64,000 nt of DNA, taken from Chloranthus sessilifolius (Eukaryota; Streptophyta; Magnoliopsida; Chloranthales; Chloranthaceae). A model generated the notes under the pieces. The model was not told the DNA's origin. It ran no database searches and saw nothing but the letters and a program-made list of their open reading frames with translations. Of the stretch, positions 54,983 through 64,000 are shown one piece after another. The stretch spans positions 89,378,765-89,442,764 of the forward strand of contig CM037588.1 in NCBI GenBank assembly GCA_021018995.1. Direction: 5' to 3'. Numbering within the stretch: position 1 is the first letter of the stretch; each line of letters starts with the position of its first letter. Both the position numbers and the translations under genes were made by a program.

Positions 54983-55100
54983 CACTACAAAAAGAATAGG
55001 TTATCCCGACAGCTCCTATTAAGAACCCATCACTGTAGATATATCTTACGTTGATGGCTATTATGGGAAGCCGTCAGCATAGGGTTTTAGTATATTACCT
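54983..55100. mobile_element. CACTA-type terminus
   Basis: Starts CACTACAAAAAGAATAGG, the canonical CACTA end, followed by subterminal GACAGC / GCCGTCAGC-type motifs. It cuts the LINE fragment. The matching opposite end (TTTTTGTAGTG) was not found in the window, so the extent is unknown. Confidence 0.5.
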
Positions 55101-57150
55101 ACCGCAAACACCTCACACGGTTCACACTCTATTGAAATCGCCTCTCTCTCTCTCTCCCTCCTCTCTCTTCAAAACCCTAGCTGTTCATCACACATCAGAG
55201 ATCATTGTCATTCATGGATCAAAGATCATCATGATTCACGCATCAGAGATCTTCATGCATCAGTGATCCTCATGCATCTCTCCCTCTCTCTTTTCAAAAC
55301 CCTAGCTGCTCTAAATGCATCAGATCTGATGTGATTCATCTTTGATCTTGCACTAACCCTAGATTTGTGAGGCCATTCTTTTTCATTTTCCATTTGACTT
55401 GCATTTTCATCAGTAGACTCCATTCGATCAAGTCTGCCGCAACTTCAAGAGAGTTCATTCGATTGGGTCTTAGCATCTACAACTTCATCAAGAGGTAGAG
55501 TTGCATGAGGATACAATTATATATTATTATTATTATTTTTTTTATAATTATTTTTTCTATATTATTAGTATGCAGTTGATATACAGACCGGACATAAGCG
55601 AGAAACTCATTAAGGTAATTAAAATTATAGTTTCTTTTTTTTTTTGCTGAAATTCTGCAAATCTTAATTAGTGGTGTCTCCCTTACTCAGTGACCTCTAT
55701 TACGATGGAATTTGGATGGAATTTGAAAGGGATGTGAAGGTCTTGTGTGGAACTGATTCTGTGAAGAGCTGTGGAGCAATGTTGTTGAGATGCCTGTGTG
55801 ACCAGGTCATAGGTTTATTATTCTTCCATTGATTCAAATTCTTTCCATGGCAGTGTGAGCTGAGGAAAGGATTCTTTCTTGTGGATTCTGGTGTTTATTT
55901 TCGAGGTAAGATTTTAACCAAAAACTTGGTATTTTGTTTGTTTTAGATATGCATATCATGTGTTTGTGTTATTGTTTGTGTGTGCTTCTTATCTTATTTT
56001 CGCGCTTTTGTTACTGCTTTAGTTTAGAGGGGCAAAGATTTTTGAATCTTTCTTCAATTTTTAATCCGGAATTGTTTAGAGGTATTTTAGTTAGGAATCA
56101 AACCTGGCCTGGGCCGGCCGAAGATGAGTGGGTTTGGGCTGAGGTAGGTAGGCCCAAAAATTAGGCCTGGCCTGGCCTGGCCCAATTAGTAACCGATCCG
56201 GTTATGGGTATACTTATTTTTATATTCAAGAAGTGGACATATTTTTAGTCAACATAGCAAGTTCCAAAACACAACTGATATGGGTTAGTATCAACAAATT
56301 TTGACATCAAGATATATCAGAAGTTCACAACTAAGTCATAGTATCTTAGAGTTGGATCCATGTTTGAAGTAACATAGCAAATTCCAAGAACAACTTCCTA
56401 TTCCATAGCATTATTTGCATTAAAAAACTGGAATAATGTCATAAACAACCAGAAGTATAAAAAATCCTAGCATAAATAAATATAAAAGCTGAACATTTAG
56501 CATAAAACAAGATCAATACCTTCATTTAAAATCATGGGCATTAGTGTGAAACAATGCTAAAAACTACCAATTTAAACAATATAGTTAAAAACTAGAGATA
56601 AGCAAGTACGCCCAATTTTCTATCAATAGAAAACAAGTCGGATGCTATTTGATCATTAGAGTTAAATGAAGCTGATGTTAAAGCCAACTGGCGATGACTG
56701 AAATTTGATTTCAATGAGAAGACTGTAATAGGACTGATGCAAATTACAGTTCTGTAGAGCACGAGCATAGACCTGCAGCTAAATGGTGTTAAATTATTAA
56801 AAAATAAAAATTAAATAAATGGAGTTAAATTGCAATTGACTTCAAATTTTTAATCCTTGTTCTCATTCTCTTTCGGTTTTTGATTCATTTTCTTAGCAAA
56901 GGTTCATTGCTGCCAAGTCTAATCTCCGTCTCTAAACTAATCTAGCAAACTAGTTTGGCAAATTTATATTATTTCTATCATAATATATGGAGCATCTTTG
57001 ATCTGCTGAAGCATGTCGAAAGATTGACTTTCACAGATTTCAAGGCTCAGTAGAAGTTGGCTTTGAACATGATTGGCAATAGAAAGGGGATTAATAGTGA
57101 CCTTATGATTCTTGTGATGAGTGTGGATCCTTTTCATGCAGCCAATTTGT
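55101..57150. other. Unassigned region, possibly internal to the CACTA-type element
   Basis: CT-rich repeats and two AAAACCCTAGCTG blocks (about 55172 and 55298) with ATCA(G/T)(A/T)GATC-type repeats, then A/T-rich sequence. A GGCCTGGCCTGGCC run lies near 56163. No protein domain was recognised on either strand; short frames such as 55934-56164 are unsupported. Confidence 0.35.
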
Positions 57151-59905
57151 GGGTCTCTTTTTTCCTGGTGAGATCTGTATTGGGATTTCAAATTGGTCCC
57201 CAACTCTTGATTTAAGTTGACGAAATAATAGTTTTCGAATTATAATTAGTGGAATGGAATATTACTTAATTTGATTTATTTTTTTAAGAAAAAAAATTGG
57301 GTTTTTCAGATCGCTTCCATTTTATGATCCCTTCTCATGGTTTATGTTAATGATTCAATAGTTTTCTAATAATAATTGTTGGTATGGAATATAGCGAAAT
57401 TGGGTTTTTCAGATTGGTGCCCTGTTCATGATTAAAGATCATAATTGGTAGAATGTTTTTTGTGAGATCCGTTTTGGGTTTCTCAGATTGTTGCCGATCT
57501 CTTTATTTAAGTTAACAAGATATTGTCCTTTTTCTATTTAATTTTTTGATAATTCAATTTTCATTTTTCTGATTTCATGGATCCGAAAAAAAATAGATGG
57601 ATTTTCTCGATGGACAAAATAAAATAAATAGGATTTTTTTTGTATCAAATTTCGTCACGACATCAAAGGGATTTTTAACAATTTTTGAATTATAGTTAGT
57701 GGAATGGAATATTAGTTACTTGGATTTTTTTAATTGAATTTTTTTTTCAGATTGGTGCACAATTCATGAGCCCATCTCATGATTTAATTTAACGGCACAA
57801 CAGTTTTCTAATTGTAATTAGTGGATTTTTTTGTGGGATCTGTGTTGGATTTTTCAGATTGGTGCCCGTCTCTTGATTTAAGTTAATGAAATAACAATTT
57901 TGGAATTATAATGACTAATGAGTGGAATGGAATATTAGTTACTTGGATTGTTTATTTTTAAATTTTTTTTTTTTTTTTAAATTTAACTTTTTTTTTTCCA
58001 GATTGGTGCTTGGTTCATGAACCCATCTCAAAATTTAAGTTAACAACACAACAGTTCATGATTTAAGTTAACGATGCATAAGTTTTTGAATTATAATTAG
58101 TGGGATGGATTATTACTTGGATTGTCTTTTGTTGGGCTTTTCAGATTGGGGCCTAGGGGCCCAGTTCACGAGCCCGTGTCATGATCTAACTAAATGACAC
58201 AATGGTTTTTAAATTAGAATTAGTGGAGTAGAATATTACTTGGGTTGTTTTTTATCAGATTGGTACCTAATTCATGAGCCCATGTCATGATTTAGATTAA
58301 CGACACAACAGTTTTTGAATTATAGTTAGTGGAATAAAAAATTACGTAATTGGGTTTTTCATATTGGTGCCCAATTCATGATTTAAATTAAAGATACAAT
58401 ATGACGCGGGACGGAGACCCTAAAATGTGGAATATGATTTTTATGCAGATTTTGCTGAAATTAATGAAATTAAATCAAGTTTAATCGTAAGATTATCTTT
58501 GATACCTTTAGGGTTTTACAAAATTCAGATGGATAGATCACACAAAATTCAGGTAGGGTCCAGTCCAATGCGCAAGTACTTTTAGAGTCGAGGCAAGATC
58601 GGCCTAGAGATAGGACTCTAGCTTTTTCAGGCTTAGGAACTCATCTTTGGTCCGATGTAGATTCACGGATTCCAAATTAGGTTGTAAAAGGGAATTAGGG
58701 TTTATAAAAGGCTTATGGCTGTTAGATTGGTTTAAGGTTTTCGAAAGGGTGTTGGCTATGTTTGATTTAGGGTTTCAAAAGGCTCAGGGTTTTAGGATCG
58801 AAAGGAAACAATTAGGCTACGGTGTAGAGGAAGCAAACACCGATCGAGAGATAACAAATATAATAGAGAAAATAACAATGGCTTTTGGGAATCACTCCCT
58901 TGGCCTCACACCAAACCCATCTCAGGCAAAGATTACTCAAGCATAAAAGCATTCAAATAATCAATCAACTAAATAAAAAGTATTTACAAGCCTTTATATA
59001 TAGGCCACCAATAATTAAACTTGAAATAAAAAGTCCTAATACTAGTAAAACACTAAAAGCATAAAAAAAAAAAAAGCGTCTTTGCGATAGATGCAGCCAC
59101 TTTGTGGCGGCGTCTGCGCGGTCATAGACACTGCTTGCTATACATATCGCGCAATTATGCATGATGCGGCAATTGCGTATGTGGCATCATTGTGGCGATT
59201 GTCACCGTGTATTCTGCACAACCTTATTCTTTGTGTCTCCTTTTCCTCTTTCTCCTCCGGGGTTCCTCTACGCTACTTTCGACGCCGGTAAAACTGATGT
59301 GGTCCAAATTCGATGTCCATATATGTGGCGTCCCCGTCACAATACTAAGAGAGTTACTTATTTCTTCTACTTCCTAGTAGTCCGGGATAATGATCCTACA
59401 AATTTTGTTTTATTTTTTTTATTTTTTTTGTAAGATTTGTATTGGGTTTTTCATTTTGGTGCTCGTCTCTTGATTTAAGTTAAGAACACAACAATTCTCG
59501 AATTAAAATTAGTGGTATAGAATATTAGTTGTTTTATTTTTAATTGAATTTTTTTTCCAGATTAGTGCCTAGTTCATGAGCCCATCTCGTGATGTAAGTT
59601 AATGATAATAGTTTCAAATTATAATTAATGGAATAGAATTTTAATTACTTTGATTTTTTTGATTGAGTTTTTTTTTTTCAGATTGGTGCCTAGTACATGA
59701 GCCCATCTCATGATTTAACTGAGCGGTGTAACAATTTTTGAATTAATTAATGGAATGGAATATAAATTACGTTGCTTGTTTATTTATTTGGGTTTTCTTC
59801 ATACTGTGGCCTACTTCATGAGCCCTTCTCATGATTTAACTTAACAACACAACAGTTTTTGAATTATAATTAATGGAATGGAATATTAAGTACTTTGATT
59901 TTTCT
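57150..59905. repeat. Diverged tandem array, ~100-150 bp units
   Basis: A dozen or so units carry GGTTTTTCAGATTGGTGCC, TTCATGAGCCCATCTCATGA, TTTAAGTTAACGACACAACAG and TTTTTGAATTATAATTAGTGG with GAATGGAATATTA. Unit starts are near 57174, 57303, 57400, 57480, 57745, 57850, 57995, 58140, 58255, 58360, 59445, 59555, 59680 and 59800. It is interrupted by a 1-kb insertion at 58401-59400. Confidence 0.7.
58401..59400 (-). mobile_element. 1-kb insertion in the tandem array, possible solo LTR
   Basis: Lacks the array units that resume on both sides. On the minus strand it begins TGTAGGATCATTATCCCGG and ends GTCTCCGTCCCGCGTCA, i.e. TG...CA, with a minus-strand TATATATAAAGGC near 58990-59002. The plus-strand frame at 58647-58946 is uncertain. 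No clean target duplication was seen. Confidence 0.4.
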
Positions 59906-59929
59906 TTCTTTCCATCATGGTCATTTTAG

Positions 59930-60084
59930 AGGATGTGTGGCACGTAGAATCAACTCACGGTCAGATCGGTTGTTCATTACCTGATCTATAGTGTGGAAGT
60001 TTGAGACGAAAAATGATATCCATCATCTGATTCAAGGCAGTCAACGATGGAAATCCCAAGCTGCAAATATCGGTACCCTAAGAT
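59930..60084. mobile_element. Truncated relative of the 44604-45000 MITE
   Basis: CATCTGATTCAAGGCAGTCAACG...GGAAATCCC and terminal CGGTACCCTA correspond to CATCTGATTCAATGTAGTCAACA...GTGAAACCC and GGTACCCTA in the intact MITE. The left half is mostly missing. Confidence 0.45.
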
Positions 60085-60746
60085 TCTTCTTCTTCTTCCT
60101 CAAAATGCCCTTTGACAACTGGCTGAATAGCTTTGCTAAAGGCAGTAAATGATTTATGTTTCTTGCATATCCTGCAGAGTAAAAGTTTAGTTGTCATTGA
60201 GGAGGTTATGGAATGCATGTTCAAACAACCGTACAAGGCATTCACATTTTTTTTTGCATCTTCACAGTTCCACTATTTTCAACATTCCACAAGTACTCAA
60301 ATTTGCCTACATATTCGTGATTAAGAAATTCTATAGGAGATGCTAATCATGCTTTCTCCAGTTTATGTGCATGAATTTGATCTGCGAAATAATCTGGGCA
60401 TGCAATTGATGCATGTTATTGAGCAAGGTTCCTACAAGTAAATGAGTGGATTTCGTGTGAAAGGTTTTTGGAGGCTTCAGTTACGTACAAATGCAATTTC
60501 ATCTTGGCTGACATTTGAATGTGTGCAAGGGAGTGTAGGGAACTGTAGATTAATTGAGCTGCCTAGGATCAATCGTTGGTCTTTTGGGGTACATCTTTCA
60601 CTGATCTGAGACTACTGCTAGAGAAGCACTTGGGTGAGGATACCCATTACACCATTTCAATTGAGAGGTTCTGGATTGCCTAACCCTTTTAGTAATGCCA
60701 TTGTTGTGAATACTTCAGGAGACACTACTTTGACAATTTGAAAAAT

Positions 60747-60968
60747 TAATACATGAAACCGGTTCGAGGCACGAGAAATATCGTTGTCTTTAAACCAATA
60801 TTTGCCCCCACCACTTCGATAAAGTGGTCACCAACAGGTTACCGACAAACTGGTTCCAGGATACAGCAAACTGGTTGTCTATTCTTGTGAAGGATTTGGC
60901 AAATCCGATCACACTATCCGAACACCAAATATTGTAAGGACGCTCTGATCAAGACCTTTAAAGAGATA
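60747..60968 (+). repeat. Direct repeat, left copy (LTR-like)
   Basis: Nearly identical to 63778-64000: shared ACCGGTTCGAGGCACGAGAA, CAACAGGTTACCGACAAACT and AACGCTCTGATCAAGACC-type blocks. The right copy runs off the window, so its full length is unknown. Distance 3.03 kb. Differences are few, implying a recent duplication compared with the other repeats here. Confidence 0.65.
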
Positions 60969-61075
60969 ACAAGAGAGAAGAAAGAAGACACTTTTTGTGG
61001 TATCTGAAATATTGATTTTAGATTCCTTAAATAGAAATCAAGTAGTGCGTTAATGCACCCTTTTCCTATGAAAAG

Positions 61076-61222
61076 GTGCAACACACATCCCCTGGGAAAA
61101 GACACACCCCTTTGGAATGACCTTTCATTTTGAAAAGACACACTACTTTGAAAAGACCATTTTGAAAAGACACATCATTTTAAAAAGACACCTCAATTGA
61201 AAAGACACACCTCTTGGAAAAA
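61076..61222. repeat. GAAAAGACACACC-type short repeats
   Basis: About seven copies of (T/G)GAAAAGACACA(C/T) with CCTTTGGAA- or TTTT-type spacers at about 20-bp spacing, just downstream of the left direct repeat. It could be part of a longer LTR. Confidence 0.6.
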
Positions 61223-63740
61223 TACAAGATTAATAAACTTTTAAATATCTAACAATCCCCCACTATTTAAAAGTTTAAATATCCAACAATCCCCTACTAT
61301 TTAAAATTTTGAAATCAGAGCAAAGCCTAAAATATATGCATAAATGAAAATATCTTACAAACTTGAATTTTCACTTTAGTGGAAATAACTCAAAGTTTGC
61401 CAAGATTTTTAGTGAAACTAAGTCTTGAACTAACAAACTTATATGACAAATCGAAACTATTCCACACATATATTTCATATATTTAGTGTTCAATAAATTG
61501 GTTAGCATATTTAGGCCATTTGCTAGTACCCTGATTTTCATAAGTATTTATGAGATAAAGTCATGTCTCATTGAAAGCGGCTCCACCCTCACACTTATAT
61601 AGGTAGACCTATAAGAGATGTCCCTATAACTTTAACATCTCAACACATTGTATTATAGTGTCTATTAAGAGCAATGCTCAACCTCCCCTTATCCATTACA
61701 AGTAAAACACTATCCTTCCTGGGATGTTTATGAGAATTTAATTCTCATCAATGTAGTGCCCCTTTGTCCGCTATAGATTTACGACTTGTTCTTCCCTTTG
61801 AACCTAAACATTGACCAAACAAATATTAGGTAGGGTTCCTATCGTAAGTGACTATTTGGGTAAATGACTTTAAACCCATCCCAGTTCTTCTTTTAGACTA
61901 ATACTTTCCATAATTACTTATAATTACAATTATCAACACATAAAGTGTTTCTTCAGACATTTCTGCCTGAAATCATTTATCATTTGTTTTCTTGTTCATT
62001 GACAAAGAAACAAGTTCCATAGAGAACTTAAAAGTTTTGACTCAATCTTTGTTGGTAGGTCTACCAATAAACCTTTAAGTCACTTCATTTCTCTACCTAT
62101 TTTAATATAAGCAACAAACTCAATGAGATTTATAGTTGCTCCCTAACATCTTTTGTTTGATTATGACTCCCTTTCTAAAAGAAAAATCATCGTCAAATAA
62201 TTTAGATATCAAAATCAAAATCTATTATCTTTCCTAATATAATTCAAGCAGAATCATTTGATCATCTTCAAATGATTCTATCAATCTTCTAATGATAACT
62301 CGATTTTGCCAAAAGATTATGACCATATGGTCATTGCTAAAGATTTCACCCATTTGATCATGCCCATTAGATCAAATCCAATCAATGGTCATGAAATGGT
62401 CTTAAAATTTAAGCCACTTGATCATGGTTACCTATTGACTACATAATTGCATCCAATGAATCATGATAAGCCTAAGATCAATACCCTAATAATTTACTTT
62501 ACTCAAACACAACCGTTCAGTCATGCCTAAGCAATCACCAACAGATGGCAGGATCGCTAATCATAGTTGCACGATCTTGAATGCGCATGATCTAATGGGT
62601 ATCAAAGCCTTTCTCAAAAATAACATTAGGTCCGTATAGATTCAAACTCAAACAGTAATTACCTATAAACACATTATTTTATTTTGTTGGGAGAGCACCA
62701 TAATTTGTACTTTGCCACATTTAAACAAAACCCAACATTTAGGTCGGTTATAATGTGAAATCAACACCCATGTGTTGTCAAATTCAAAAGTTAGTATAAA
62801 ACTTTTCACCGTGAATGATTATAGAGATTATAGAGGTAAAGCAATGATTATAGAAGATTCTACCAATAAGGGAAATGCATGTAAAGGTTAACACTTTCCC
62901 ATTCGTATGGAGGAGTAAAAAAGATGCTCCAATCACTATATAGTGTTTTTTTATTCAAGTTCCCTCAAAAAAAAAAATCATCTACGATCTAATTCTTTTC
63001 TATACATTGGCAGTAGAAATCCTAAGAGTGATATACTCGCCTCAATTTTAATTGATCTCCTGTGAATCAAGTCTCTGAGCCAATATAACTTGGATTTGCG
63101 GAAGAGATGCTTTAATCTCGATTGCAGGCATTGATGTTTTAGTTTGATTTGGCTCGGATTATGGTTATGCTAAATCAGTATACAATCCTAAAGCAAAATT
63201 GAAAAAAAAAAAAAAAATTCGAACGATCCCACTTCCTAACTTCGATGGCGGGAGAGGAACGATTTATAAGTATATGTTGCGTTTGATGGAGGTGTGAGAA
63301 AACATATACTTGGTGGATACTTATAACAAAGGACAAATTGATATAAGGGTCGTAGAGGATTCCCCGAAGAAGAATCATTTGTGGATCAAGCAATACACCA
63401 TCGATTTAGTGAAGTATACGCCAATTAGCCTATTGCAACCGGTGATGATTTAGCTGGCCTTCCCAATGGACATGCCGTTATACAGCAACTATAATGTAGC
63501 CGTGCAATAAAATCTAACTCAAATTCAAAAATTTCAAAAATATTAAAAATAAGCATACCTTTTTTAATCCATGGAATTCTTTATATCCCCAATCCAATAG
63601 TCATCTTCAAAATTGTCTCTCCCCGATTCTTCAATAACAAAAGATCTCATTGACTAATTCAATCCGGTCCATTGATTGAACTTCATGATAAATGTCGAGC
63701 CTCTCGAATCATTGTCAACTTGCTAAAGCAAATATTGGTT
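61223..63740. other. Non-coding interior between direct repeats
   Basis: A/T-rich sequence with no credible protein domain on either strand. It starts with duplicated (A/C)AACAATCCCC(C/T)ACTATTTAAAA blocks (about 61249 and 61283). If the flanking repeats are LTRs this would be a large non-coding (LARD-like) retrotransposon derivative. Confidence 0.35.
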
Positions 63741-63746
63741 TAAAAT

Positions 63747-64000
63747 TGTTGGAAAAATTAAAATGTTGATCCGAAATAATACATGGAACCGGTTCGAGGC
63801 ACGAGAAATATCGTTGTCTTTAAACCAATATTTGCCTCCACCACTTCGACAAAGTGGTCACCAACAGGTTACCGACAAACTGGTTCTAGGATACAGCAAA
63901 CCAGCTGTGTATTCTTGTGAAGGATTTGGCAAATCCAATCATGCTATCCGAACACCAAATATTGCAAGAACGCTCTGATCAAGACCTTTAAAGACATAAC
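63747..64000 (+). repeat. Direct repeat, right copy, cut by window end
   Basis: Starts TGTTGGAAAAATTAAAATG, a plausible LTR start; the left copy lacks about 18 bp near this point (TTTGAAAAATTA then ATACATG). It matches 60747-60968 to the last base of the window. Confidence 0.55.

Noticed and set aside
58647..58946. 99-codon plus-strand frame in the 1-kb insertion
   Set aside because: No recognised domain; the insertion has LTR-like ends and a TATA-like box on the opposite strand. It might be real but cannot be supported.

Overview
This window looks like plant nuclear DNA made almost entirely of nested, decayed repeats. I see no intact host gene, tRNA or rRNA. The evidence is plant-specific retroelement signatures: Tat-lineage Ty3/Gypsy pol with a second RNase H and LTRs starting TGTAGACACC; Athila-type LTRs with a tRNA-Asp-like primer site; CACTA and Mutator-like miniature elements; and an endogenous caulimovirus-like pararetrovirus. 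This suggests pericentromeric or other repeat-rich heterochromatin, probably of a dicot. The species cannot be told from the sequence.

Layout. (1) 1-3588: minus-strand Tat-like gag-protease remnant with stops and a frameshift. (2) 3600-6987: LTR-like repeat with two tandem arrays. (3) 6988-13545: 3' part of a plus-strand Tat-like element (antisense ORF remnant at 8032-8274, polypurine tract, LTR A at 11026). (4) 13692-42079: in my reading a single minus-strand Tat-like element ('C') split by two insertions. From right to left it shows the 5' LTR (40550-42079), primer site, leader, an endogenous pararetrovirus inserted at 32916-39502, gag, protease, an 11.1-kb Athila-like element inserted in the protease region at 17729-28835, then protease tail, RT, RNase H, second RNase H and integrase. 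Its 3' LTR is missing. (5) 42080-45000: second LTR-like repeat, a foldback element, and a Mutator-like MITE with a perfect 9-bp target duplication. (6) 45203-50573: plus-strand Athila-like element 'D' with matching 5-bp target duplications, emptied of coding sequence and carrying Tat-like LTR B. (7) 50898-54785: foldback MITE and solo Athila-like LTR 'E'. (8) 54845-64000: LINE RNase H fragment cut by a CACTA-type terminus, a diverged ~100-150 bp tandem array with a 1-kb insertion, a MITE relative, and a 220-bp direct repeat that runs off the window.

The pararetrovirus copy (about 6.6 kb) keeps a movement-protein-like ORF, zinc knuckle, aspartic protease, RT-RNase H and a downstream ORF. A promoter region (as-1-like element, TATA box), poly(A) signal and tRNA-Met primer site follow in the expected order. 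Stops and frameshifts make it a relic, and the capsid region is short.

The most interesting pattern is that six LTR types from two lineages each carry an array of short palindromic or reiterated motifs upstream of the TATA box (in U3). The position is conserved, but the motif sequence is unrelated between families.
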